From positions 1-35,231 of the forward strand of contig JAIERY010000431.1 of assembly GCA_019746425.1 (NCBI GenBank): a stretch of 35,231 bases of DNA, given 5' to 3'. The notes under the pieces were generated by a model, which did no database searches, was not told where the DNA came from, and saw only the letters and a list, made by a program, of their open reading frames with translations. The translations under genes and the position numbers were made by a program. Positions 24,680-31,868 of this stretch are shown one piece after another. This stretch comes from Cytophagaceae bacterium. GTDB taxonomy: Bacteria; Bacteroidota; Bacteroidia; Cytophagales; Cytophagaceae. Every line of letters begins with the position of its first letter. Position 1 is the first letter of the stretch.

Positions 24680-25459
24680 TTAAGGAACGAGAATACCTTT
24701 ACGTTCCAGCAATGGCTTTGATTCTTCAATCACCCTCAGCGTATATTCATAACCTATCTGGTAAATCTCCTTGGCTTTGGAAATTTCAAAAATACTATAG
24801 TCACAAAGTGCAGGCGGCTCAATAAAAATATCGCAGTACTTCACCCTGTCTCTTACATTCATACCAATAGCAAGATGGAATGTTCTTTCAATCATCGATT
24901 TAATAGAACTGATATTGTATTGGGTATTGGTAGGATTGGCATGAACTCCGATTATTAAATCAACCTCTCCTACCAAAGGCTCTACAGGTAAATTATTGAT
25001 AATTCCTCCATCTACCATCAGTTTATTATCAATCTCTATTGGAGCAAACAACACAGGCATGCAGGAAGAAGCAAGTATGGCTTTCACAAGATCTCCTTCT
25101 GTAAAAAAAACTGTCTTCCCTTCTCTTATATCCGCAGCGCTGATGTATAATTTCATAGGAAGATCTTCGAATCGCTGGACAGGCAGGTATAATTTATATA
25201 TCGCCATAAGCTTTTGAATATTCAGAAATCCGAATTTACTCCAGGCAGGTCTGAGGTATCTGAAAATTTTTGTTTTAACAAGAGTATCCAGAATTTCCTG
25301 GGGCTTCATTCCATAAGCATACAAGGCACCGATGATAGCACCTGAGCTCACACCCGATATGATGGTGGGCTTTATTCCTTTTTCCTCCAATGCAGCAAGC
25401 GCCCCAAGATGGACAACTCCTCTTGCTCCTCCTCCCGATAAAGCGACACCGATTTTCAT
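24680..25459 (-). CDS. Patatin-like phospholipase
   Basis: This 259-residue protein is a patatin-family lipid acyl hydrolase. MKIGVALSGGGARG contains the oxyanion loop GGGARG (residues 9-14), GVSSGA gives the nucleophile elbow with Ser38 (GxSxG), and VDGGIINNLP supplies the catalytic-dyad Asp. There is no signal peptide and no barrel domain, so it is of the short cytoplasmic type (RssA/YchK-like), probably acting on membrane lipids. The ATG at 25459 was chosen because the in-frame extension upstream to 25501 is simply translated repeat array E. It lies downstream of the metallo-hydrolase gene, separated by that array. Confidence 0.92.
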   Translation of the reverse strand: MKIGVALSGGGARGVVHLGALAALEEKGIKPTIISGVSSGAIIGALYAYGMKPQEILDTLVKTKIFRYLRPAWSKFGFLNIQKLMAIYKLYLPVQRFEDLPMKLYISAADIREGKTVFFTEGDLVKAILASSCMPVLFAPIEIDNKLMVDGGIINNLPVEPLVGEVDLIIGVHANPTNTQYNISSIKSMIERTFHLAIGMNVRDRVKYCDIFIEPPALCDYSIFEISKAKEIYQIGYEYTLRVIEESKPLLERKGILVP

Positions 25460-25468
25460 AATATTAAT

Positions 25469-25508
25469 GTCGATAGTCCATAGTCTTAGTCTATCGACCA
25501 TGGACTGA
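25469..25508. repeat. Heptad word array E (MBL-patatin spacer)
   Basis: GTCGATA and GTCCATA units, one six-base unit, then the inverse forms ending GACCATG and GACTGAT make a short imperfect dyad. It begins directly after the stop codon of the metallo-hydrolase gene (minus strand) and ends ten bases before the patatin ATG. It shares the GTCNNNA theme with arrays A and F. Confidence 0.7.
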
Positions 25509-26354
25509 TTATAAAATATCTCTAAGGTTAAATGATTCTTTCATCCTCACTCCTTTTTCTGTATGCTGTACATTACAACATTCAATCATAGGGTCATGTT
25601 CGAAGAATAAAAAGTAATTTTCTGCAGCGGCTTTATTTAAAAAGTTTTCCTTTTCCTCCATAGTAAGCAAAGGACGTGTATCATAAGCCATTACATAAGG
25701 CAAAGGTATGTGCCAGGAAGAAGGGAAAAGATCGGCTACATAGGCAATGGTTTTATCTTTATATCGTATATGCGGAATGATCTGCTTCTCAGTATGACCG
25801 TCAACACTTAAGAAGCCTATATTGTTAAATGGCTTCTGTGTAGCCTGGTCTAAAAATTTCAGCTGTCCGCTTTCCTGTAAGGGAAGAATATTATCTTTCA
25901 GAAAACTTGCTTTCTCTCTGGGATTAGGATCTGCTGCCCACTGCCAATGCTGCGAATGAGACCAGTAGGTTGCATTCTTAAATGTGGGAACAATCCTTGA
26001 CCTGTCTTCATTGTATTTCAAAGCTCCTCCGCAATGATCAAAATGAAGATGTGTCAGAACCACATCAGTAACCTGATCTGGAGAATAACCGGCATTTTGT
26101 ATGGAACCTATCAACGAATCTTCCCCATGCAGGTAATAAAAGCTGAAAAATCTTTGATCCTGTTTGTCTCCCAATCCTGTATCAATGAGAATTAACCTGT
26201 TGCCATCTTCAATCAGAAGACATCTCATGGCCCAGGTACACATATTGTTTTCGTCAGCGGGATTTAACTTTTGCCAGATGGATTTGGGAACAACGCCAAA
26301 CATGGCGCCTCCATCTAACTTAAACATGCCTGTGTTGATGACGTGTAGTTGCAT
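25509..26354 (-). CDS. Metallo-beta-lactamase-fold hydrolase
   Basis: This 281-residue protein has the metal-binding motif HLHFDH inside VVLTHLHFDHCGG, an earlier LIDTGLGD strand-loop and later VDGHTEKQ with another candidate metal His. This is the MBL-fold hydrolase pattern; the substrate is not deducible (lactonase, thioesterase or phosphodiesterase are all possible). No signal peptide is present, so it is cytoplasmic. The ATG at 26354 gives MQLHVINTGMFKLDGGAMFG; ten extra residues upstream would be translated from array F and were rejected. It lies between accA and the patatin gene on the same strand. Confidence 0.9.
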   Translation of the reverse strand: MQLHVINTGMFKLDGGAMFGVVPKSIWQKLNPADENNMCTWAMRCLLIEDGNRLILIDTGLGDKQDQRFFSFYYLHGEDSLIGSIQNAGYSPDQVTDVVLTHLHFDHCGGALKYNEDRSRIVPTFKNATYWSHSQHWQWAADPNPREKASFLKDNILPLQESGQLKFLDQATQKPFNNIGFLSVDGHTEKQIIPHIRYKDKTIAYVADLFPSSWHIPLPYVMAYDTRPLLTMEEKENFLNKAAAENYFLFFEHDPMIECCNVQHTEKGVRMKESFNLRDIL

Positions 26355-26357
26355 AAA

Positions 26358-26421
26358 AGTCGACGGTCCACAGTCGACAGTCATCAGACTGTGGTCTGTG
26401 GACCGTCGACTATGGACTTAT
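26358..26421. repeat. Heptad word array F, strong inverted repeat (after accA stop)
   Basis: Left units include AGTCGAC (twice) and GGTCCAC; right units include ACTGTGG and TCTGTGG. A perfect 15-bp stem GTCGACGGTCCACAG (26359-26373) pairs with 26396-26410, with a further ACAGT/ACTGT pair inside. The array begins at the accA stop and ends three bases before the metallo-hydrolase ATG. It could terminate or attenuate transcription, but has no proper T-run. Confidence 0.85.
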
Positions 26422-27369
26422 TTATTCTACAAAAACTCCCATCGCAGAAAATTTCTCAATTCTCTGATTGATTCTTTCCTGTGGAGTGAGTTGATTTAAT
26501 TCTTTGATAGTATCTAAAATTACTTTCTTCACTTTCTTCGACATCCCCTGAGGATCTGTATGGGCGCCGCCAAGTGGTTCTTTGATGATCTCATCAATCA
26601 ATTTAAATTTTTGCATATCATAAGCAGTAAGCTTCAATGCTTCTGCCGCCTGCTCTTTATAATCCCAGCTTCTCCAGAGAATAGAAGAACATGATTCAGG
26701 AGAAATTACAGAATACCAGGTATTCTCCAGCATAAATACTTTATCGCCGATAGCAATACCCAACGCGCCGCCTGACGCACCTTCGCCAATGACAATGCAT
26801 ATCACAGGCACTTTAAGCATGAACATTTCTTTCAGGTTTCTTGCGATCGCTTCTGCCTGTCCTCTCTCTTCTCCTTCCAATCCCGGAAAAGCTCCCGGTG
26901 TATCTATGAAAGTAACAATGGGTTTATTGAATTTTTCAGCAAGCTTCATCATGCGCAAAGCTTTTCTGTAACCTTCAGGGTTGGCCATCCCGAAATTTCT
27001 CAACTGTCTCTGCTTGGTATTCCTTCCCTTCTGATGCCCGATAAGCATTACACCTTGTCCGCCAATTTCTGCAAAACCACCTACCATAGCTTTATCATCT
27101 TTCACACCTCTGTCTCCATGCAGTTCGATGAATTTATCAGCAATATCAGCAATGTAATCTAAAGTATAAGGACGATCGGGATGACGGGAAAGCTGAACTC
27201 TCTGCCAGCGGGTGAGATTGGAATATATTTCCTTTTTAAGGTTTTTGATTTTAGCTTCAAGAGACTTTACCGCTTCTTCCACATCTACATTATTCTCCTG
27301 AGCGAGCTGTTTCATATCTACCAGTTTTGCCTCCAACTCTGCAATAGGCTTTTCAAAATCAAGATGCAT
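26422..27369 (-). CDS. accA: Acetyl-CoA carboxylase carboxyltransferase alpha subunit
   Basis: This 315-residue protein, with AccD, transfers the carboxyl group from biotin to acetyl-CoA to make malonyl-CoA for fatty-acid synthesis. The helical N terminus ([20 protein letters not shown]) is followed by the crotonase-like core with [34 protein letters not shown] and [15 protein letters not shown], all in family order and length (usually about 317). No accD lies in this window. A perfect TAnnTTTG box is 23 bases upstream of the ATG. Array F starts directly at its stop codon. Confidence 0.97.
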   Translation of the reverse strand: MHLDFEKPIAELEAKLVDMKQLAQENNVDVEEAVKSLEAKIKNLKKEIYSNLTRWQRVQLSRHPDRPYTLDYIADIADKFIELHGDRGVKDDKAMVGGFAEIGGQGVMLIGHQKGRNTKQRQLRNFGMANPEGYRKALRMMKLAEKFNKPIVTFIDTPGAFPGLEGEERGQAEAIARNLKEMFMLKVPVICIVIGEGASGGALGIAIGDKVFMLENTWYSVISPESCSSILWRSWDYKEQAAEALKLTAYDMQKFKLIDEIIKEPLGGAHTDPQGMSKKVKKVILDTIKELNQLTPQERINQRIEKFSAMGVFVE

Positions 27370-27392
27370 AGTCTTAATCGTTTTTCAGGGTA

Positions 27393-27400
27393 CAAATTTA
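27393..27400 (-). promoter_or_regulatory. Candidate -7 promoter box for accA
   Basis: TAAATTTG on the minus strand matches the Bacteroidota consensus TAnnTTTG exactly, 23 bases before the accA ATG. A TTG at the proper -33 spacing is not obvious. Confidence 0.45.
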
Positions 27401-27604
27401 GGAAATATCGGGTGGTATAAAATTAATTAGGGCAAAAGTTGGGGAAAGGTTCCCTTCTGAATGATTTTTTGAGAATAACGCCGTGACAATCAATGTATCC
27501 TAGTAGAAAATATTCTGTAACTATTCCAAGAATTTTTATTAACTTACTTTTAAAATATTAAACCAAGAGGAAAATAAGAGCTGATTATTTATCATTACAG
27601 AACT

Positions 27605-27880
27605 ATGGAAAAAATCAATTTTGAATCTTTGCAATTTCAGGCTCCTAAAGCTTATGATGATTTTCTGGATTTCTCAAATGAAATTCTTTCATCTTCGCCT
27701 TTTTCAAAAACTGTAAATATTAACTCCTTACCTTTTGAAATGCAATTGGGATTTTTTTTAAAATATTTCAATCAGAATGGCATCGAACTGGATGTATGCA
27801 ACACAGATTTCTCTCTTCTTCCCGAAAGAATTATTGAAGCGTTTAAAGAATTTGAAAAAGTGATTTCTCATTCATCTTAA
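27605..27880 (+). CDS. Conserved-looking hypothetical protein, 91 residues
   Basis: The small soluble protein begins MEKINFESLQFQAPKAYDDF. It has a central SLPFEMQLGFFLKYFNQNGI and a C-terminal helix EAFKEFEKVISHSS. There is no signal peptide or membrane segment. The acidic, aromatic-rich composition and normal codon pattern suggest a real gene, and I have an impression of related hypotheticals in Cytophagales, but no domain can be named. It is divergent from accA with a 235-base spacer and stands alone. Confidence 0.6.
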   Translation: MEKINFESLQFQAPKAYDDFLDFSNEILSSSPFSKTVNINSLPFEMQLGFFLKYFNQNGIELDVCNTDFSLLPERIIEAFKEFEKVISHSS

Positions 27881-28175
27881 TTTTAATTTCATCACAGATA
27901 CGCGACAAAGAAAATCAATTAACTGCTGCATGAAAATTACGTTTTTCAGAAATTCAAAAGCAAGACGAATGGAATATGCTTACTAATCTTGATGAATGAA
28001 ATGGTGGAAAGTAGTGGGGTTGGCCGCTGGCCCATCACTGCAACCTGTAGTGATTAACGTTACCAACGGTGGCAAAGAAAAATCAAAGCGCCAAATTTAC
28101 CTTCAGCCTTCCATCCCGCCTCTTTAAAACATTTGATAGTATTTCATAGTTAATAAAAGAATTTACTTTATCGCT

Positions 28176-28841
28176 ATGAGAATATTACTTTTTACTTTCG
28201 GCACATTGCTGCTCTGCAATTCCTTATGCGGTCAGAGCCCGGGTCTGGCACTTGGCGGACATTTCGGAATCGGACAAGCAAAAATTTCCAAGGCAAACAT
28301 TAATAACCAGACAGGAAGACTTGCACTTCAGGGTGGTTTGTCATTGAATTATCAGTTTGTAAAAAACTTTGGTTTGTATGGGAATATTTTATTCTCCGGA
28401 AAGGGATCCAGGGCTTCGGGAAACGATGTACAATCTACATTTTTCGGAAACAAAGAATTTCCATTTGAACAGAAATACAATTTATATTATATAGAAATAC
28501 CCGTCATGGCTAAACTAAGTCTGGGAATAAATAACTTTTACTTCAAAGCATTTGCAGGTCCCAGCATTAACTTTAACGTCAAGGGTACCGAAAGTAAAAT
28601 TTACGAAGACAAAGATTATCATGAGCAAAACGGATATTCTGACAGAGAAATTCAGGGACTTAATCTTATGGAATACTCTTTCTGTTACGGAGGAGGAATT
28701 GACGTAGAGATCGCACAGCAAAGTATTTTTTTCCTGGAAGTAAGGAATAATATAGGAATGAATACTTTCGGCAAAATCAATAATCTCGATGCATTCAATC
28801 AGTATTTTGGATTAGGTTTGGGTATATTATATAAATATTAA
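28176..28841 (+). CDS. PorT-like outer-membrane beta-barrel protein
   Basis: This 221-residue protein starts with a signal peptide (MRILLFTFGTLLLCNSLCGQ). GHFGIGQAKISKANINNQTG and GLSLNYQFVKNFGLYGNILF strands follow, then YYIEIPVMAKLSL, FYFKAFAGPSINF and a final YFGLGLGILYKY. This is the outer-membrane beta-barrel (PorT/OMP_b-brl_2) pattern. PorT itself is a T9SS component, but this large family has many other members, so no specific role is claimed. It ends ten bases before a strong bidirectional terminator. Confidence 0.82.
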   Translation: MRILLFTFGTLLLCNSLCGQSPGLALGGHFGIGQAKISKANINNQTGRLALQGGLSLNYQFVKNFGLYGNILFSGKGSRASGNDVQSTFFGNKEFPFEQKYNLYYIEIPVMAKLSLGINNFYFKAFAGPSINFNVKGTESKIYEDKDYHEQNGYSDREIQGLNLMEYSFCYGGGIDVEIAQQSIFFLEVRNNIGMNTFGKINNLDAFNQYFGLGLGILYKY

Positions 28842-28850
28842 TTTTATCGA

Positions 28851-28883
28851 AAAAAAAGGCTGCCATTTCAGACAGCCTTTTTT
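28851..28883. terminator. Bidirectional rho-independent terminator
   Basis: AAAAAAGGCTG pairs with CAGCCTTTTTT around a ten-base loop. The A-run on one side and T-run on the other allow use in both directions. It lies between the convergent barrel gene (stop at 28841) and the 41-residue gene (stop at 28899). Confidence 0.9.
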
Positions 28884-28898
28884 ATTTTATATTATTAA

Positions 28899-29024
28899 CT
28901 ATTTCTTTTTTTGTATTTGCATTGCACCAGATACCCACTTCCAAAACTTCGCTTTGTTATCCCTTATCTGCTGCATCAGGATCATATTTTCCTTTATGAT
29001 CGCGTCTACATCTAAAGTTTTCAT
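28899..29024 (-). CDS. 41-residue microprotein with strong Shine-Dalgarno
   Basis: The frame begins MKTLDVDAIIKENMILMQQI and ends AMQIQKKK, with a central KFWKWVSG. It is basic, amphipathic and has no long hydrophobic segment. The start is preceded by GAGGAGGAAG directly before the ATG, a strong Shine-Dalgarno match that is uncommon in Bacteroidota. The stop is 16 bases from a shared bidirectional terminator. These signals support a real expressed gene. No family is recognised. Confidence 0.6.
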   Translation of the reverse strand: MKTLDVDAIIKENMILMQQIRDNKAKFWKWVSGAMQIQKKK

Positions 29025-29174
29025 CTTCCTCCTCATTTATCATTCTCTTCTTAAATAACTATGAGGTATAAAAATTGATTTTAAAATACATTATATTACT
29101 GAAAATCAAGTTGTTATATACATATTTTATCTGTAAGATATTATAAGTATTTTTTAGATTTTAGTATTCTGAGA

Positions 29175-29276
29175 ATGAAAAAAATAAAAGCGGGAATCAT
29201 TTGGCGGCGGCGCTGCAGGCTTTTTTGCAGCCATCAATTGTGCAAAGCCAATAAGGAAGCAGAGATTATTATTTTA
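29175..29276 (+). pseudogene. N-terminal fragment of HI0933/BaiN-type flavoprotein
   Basis: The start MKKIKAGII is followed, after a one-base shift, by GGGAAGFFAAINCAK, and after a second shift by NKEAEIIIL. Joined, this is the FAD-binding Rossmann start of the HI0933-family NAD(P)/FAD-dependent oxidoreductases (GGGAAG motif and the second-strand EIIIL). An extra T sits near 29201 and about one base is missing near 29249. Only some 35 of roughly 400 codons remain, and the rest is replaced by the truncated receptor fragment. I judge it a dead remnant. Confidence 0.7.
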
Positions 29277-30026
29277 TAGATAGCACTGTTTCTCTAAGTA
29301 AGGCGACATGGCAGTAGCAGGTCTTCTGCCTTCTATATCGGCATCAGCTTTTTCTAATTTTGAATCGTTGTAAGAAAATCCTGCAATTATATTCAAGCCA
29401 TTGATAGGATTGGCGATCACTTCTGCCTCAAACCCTTTGCTTAATTGAGTTCCATCCTGAATCGAGAGGGTAGGATTAGCAGCATAAGGACGAACAAGGT
29501 CTTTTACTTGAATATGGTAATAACTAATCGTGCTGCTTAATTTGCCTTTAAAGGCATCTAATTTTACACCCCCTTCTACTTGATTTGCTTGTTCAGGTTT
29601 AAAGATTTTACCTTCAAAGTCTTTTCCTGTCTTATTGGTAAACCCATTTTGATAATTCGCAAAAAGTGATACCTTATCTTTTACTGGCTGAAATACTAAG
29701 TCAAATTTTGGTGAGAATGCGGTTTGGTAATATTCTCCAGTATATTTTCCTGTGGCTTCATTAAAACTACCCATGTTGGCAAAATGATCCACACGAATAG
29801 CTGCCGAGGCAATGATGTTGTTTGTAAGGTTTATAACATCTGAAACGTAAGCGCTGTAAGTGGTGGTTTTAAATTCATAAGGCCATGTCCAGAAACCATT
29901 TTGCAATGTAGCATTAAGATTATCCCTATTAAAATTACTGTAATTAGATATAGTGCCGTTTTTCTGTATTGTATCAAAATCGGCTCCATAGAAAAGTTGA
30001 TTTGAATTTTGATGAAAAAAAATCAA
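29274..30026 (-). pseudogene. Middle fragment of TonB-dependent siderophore receptor
   Basis: The 250-codon frame gives NQLFYGADFDTIQKNGTISN, YVSDVINLTNNIIASAAIRV, FSPKFDLVFQPVKDKVSLFA and KLSSTISYYHIQVKDLVRPY. This is clearly the middle of a FhuA/FpvA-type siderophore receptor barrel. The signal peptide, TonB box, plug domain and first strands are missing, and the chain stops shortly after EGRRPATAMSPYL, well short of the final strands. The first seven codons of the open frame come from neighbouring DNA. Both ends are cut, with other gene fragments abutting, so it cannot make a working receptor. Confidence 0.85.
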
Positions 30027-30300
30027 AACCTGCTAAGAATCTATTTCTTGAAAACATGGAAAAAATTATAGAAGGAAAAGTTTTTGAAGATGCTATTAAT
30101 ATTAGTGATCTGGCTGAGAAAATGTATAGACCTTCTTCAGAGGAGCTAAAGAAAACAATACAATCAAAAGATACAACTGCATTTTAAAGGGATACCATCT
30201 TATGATTAATACCTGCAACAATTGTCATGCAGCATCGAATCATGAATTTGTGAAGATCATTATCCCCCAAAAGCCTTCTTTTACGAATCAGGAATATTAG
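30011..30300 (+). pseudogene. Frameshifted C-terminal part of a monohaem c-type cytochrome
   Basis: The first frame reads LFLENMEKIIEGKVFEDAIN, then SEELKKTIQSKDTTAF and a stop at 30185-30187. A second frame continues GYHLMINTCNNCHAASNHEF and ends KPSFTNQEY. Together these match the layout of small periplasmic cytochromes with a long helical section, KDTTAFK-GY text and one CxxCH haem site near the C terminus (CNNCH). A net loss of one base near 30185 separates the two. The signal peptide and N-terminal region are missing at the junction with the receptor fragment. The family match is by pattern only. Confidence 0.65.
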
Positions 30301-30558
30301 TTGCTTAGTAATTTATAAATCGTAAGTTCAATGATCTTTACCGGTAATTTTTTACCGGGATTAGGGACAGATATATTAATAGAATAAGATGGAAGATAAT
30401 CCGGTATCAAATTCAATATCTTTTCATAAGTTTAATTGAGGAGATTGGGAATGTAGAGGAAAAGAAAACATTATCTCTATGGAAGCATGTTGATTTTCTT
30501 TCAATTCAGGTTTATAATCCGTAAGATCTGTATTGCATAATTTAAAATTGACAATTCC
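30297..30558 (-). pseudogene. Frameshifted remnant of unidentified gene
   Basis: Read leftwards, one frame gives FKLCNTDLTDYKPELKENQH and later MFSFPLHSQSPQL before a stop. The next frame takes up EKILNLIPDYLPSYSINIS and ends TIYKLLSN with a stop at 30297-30299. The text is protein-like across the frame change near 30430, so I read it as the C-terminal 80 or so residues of a broken gene. No family is recognised. It begins directly after the reductase stop codon and its end overlaps the end of the cytochrome remnant. Confidence 0.5.
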
Positions 30559-31620
30559 TTAATCTATTTCAATCACCACATTGGGAGACACCGGATGTCC
30601 TACACAGGTAAGCACAAAGCCTTGCTGTATTTCCTTATCTGATAACCCATCCGGATCATTGAGATGCACTTTACCACTCACGCATTTTCCCATACAGGCA
30701 GTACACATACCGCTCTGACAAGAATAAGGAAGGTCTATATCAAGATCGAGAGCAGCCTCCAGTATGGATTTATTGGGCGGCACTGCAAATTTATATTCCG
30801 TGCCCTGGTAAATAATAGTTACTTCCTGAGAATTGCTTTGACTGGCAGCCACTACTTCTCCAGATGGTTCAGGAGAAGATGAGGAAACAAAACTTTCTTT
30901 TCTGATCTTATCTTTTGGAACATTTAAGATATGCAGTCCTTTGTTCGCTTCATCCATCATTCCCTCCGGTCCGCAGATAAAATATTCAGCAGCAGCAAAA
31001 TCAAACCTTGGAAAAGTCTCTAATAGTTTAATTACTTCCGACTGACTCAATCTTCCTTTATGAGAATTCCAATTGTAAGAAGGCTGACTTAAAATATGAA
31101 TGACAAAAAATCTTGACGCGTATCGGGATTGTAATTCTTCAATTTTCTTTTTAAATATTATGGAGTCTTCATTTCTGTTTCCATAGATAAGATACACTTT
31201 ACTGTCCGGTTCACCCGCAAGCAACGCTTTAGCAATACCCATTAAAGGAGTAATGCCGCTGCCCGCACCAATCAAAACAATATTTCTTTTATTTTTTAAG
31301 TTTCTCTCAATGGTGAATGTACCCATCGGCTGCATCACTTCAATGCTGTCACCGATCTTGACTTTATCAGCCACATAATTGGAAACTTTACCATTGGCTA
31401 CTCTTTTCACAGTAACTGCAGGAAATTCATCTACGCCGGGTGCGGTACATAAAGAATAAGATCTCCTTATTTTCTCTCCGTTGATAGTAAGGATCAAAGT
31501 TAAAAACTGCCCTGGCTTATAGTTTAATTTATCCTTTCCCGGATGCTCAAAAACCAGCGTAATAGCCTCTGCTGTTTCCTTTATTATTTCTCTTATTTTT
31601 AAATTAAAATACTGGCTCAT
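30559..31620 (-). CDS. Ferredoxin-type NAD(P)H reductase (PaaE/HmpX-like)
   Basis: This 353-residue cytoplasmic protein has three modules. The FAD domain is at about 1-110, with RSYSLC binding flavin. The NAD(P)H domain is at about 110-235, with GAGSGITPLMGIA and CGPEGMM. A C-terminal plant-type [2Fe-2S] domain runs from about 265 to 353, with cluster ligands Cys301, Cys306, Cys309 and Cys339. Such proteins pass electrons from NAD(P)H to oxygenases or desaturases; PaaE of phenylacetyl-CoA epoxidase is the best known. No oxygenase subunit lies in the window, so the partner is unknown (a fatty-acid desaturase is possible). It is divergent from the caspase gene with a 248-base spacer. Confidence 0.92.
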   Translation of the reverse strand: MSQYFNLKIREIIKETAEAITLVFEHPGKDKLNYKPGQFLTLILTINGEKIRRSYSLCTAPGVDEFPAVTVKRVANGKVSNYVADKVKIGDSIEVMQPMGTFTIERNLKNKRNIVLIGAGSGITPLMGIAKALLAGEPDSKVYLIYGNRNEDSIIFKKKIEELQSRYASRFFVIHILSQPSYNWNSHKGRLSQSEVIKLLETFPRFDFAAAEYFICGPEGMMDEANKGLHILNVPKDKIRKESFVSSSSPEPSGEVVAASQSNSQEVTIIYQGTEYKFAVPPNKSILEAALDLDIDLPYSCQSGMCTACMGKCVSGKVHLNDPDGLSDKEIQQGFVLTCVGHPVSPNVVIEID

Positions 31621-31751
31621 GCTCCAACCTTATTTAAAGAATATGCAAAGAAAAACAATTTGACTTAATCAAAGAATTTTATGATCCAATAATCTTTCTA
31701 ACCTTAAAAAAATTATAATGCCAATATCACTAATCTGGTTTTTTTAATACA

Positions 31752-31770
31752 AGTATATAAATTATATACT
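31752..31770. promoter_or_regulatory. 19-bp palindrome in divergent spacer
   Basis: AGTATATAA and TTATATACT form perfect 9-bp arms around a single central A. It lies between the divergent reductase and caspase genes and could bind a dimeric regulator of either. The site is AT-rich, so chance is possible. Confidence 0.3.
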
Positions 31771-31827
31771 ATTCATTTTCAGATACTTAATACAGCAAGC
31801 TTTTAATTTACCTTGATTTTCAATTTG

Positions 31828-31841
31828 AATTTTGCAAAATT
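31828..31841. promoter_or_regulatory. 14-bp perfect palindrome upstream of caspase gene
   Basis: AATTTTGCAAAATT is a perfect palindrome ending 27 bases before the caspase ATG. Its place fits an operator overlapping the promoter or initial transcript. No regulator can be named. Confidence 0.35.
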
Positions 31842-31868
31842 GTATACAAAATCAATCAATATCTATAT

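Noticed and set aside
29969-30187. Intact 72-residue gene
   Set aside because: Its first codons belong to the receptor fragment on the other strand and its end is a frameshift within cytochrome-like sequence, so it was treated as part of a pseudogene.
29200-30560. Insertion sequence or prophage behind the broken genes
   Set aside because: No transposase, integrase, terminal inverted repeats or target duplications could be seen around the fragments.
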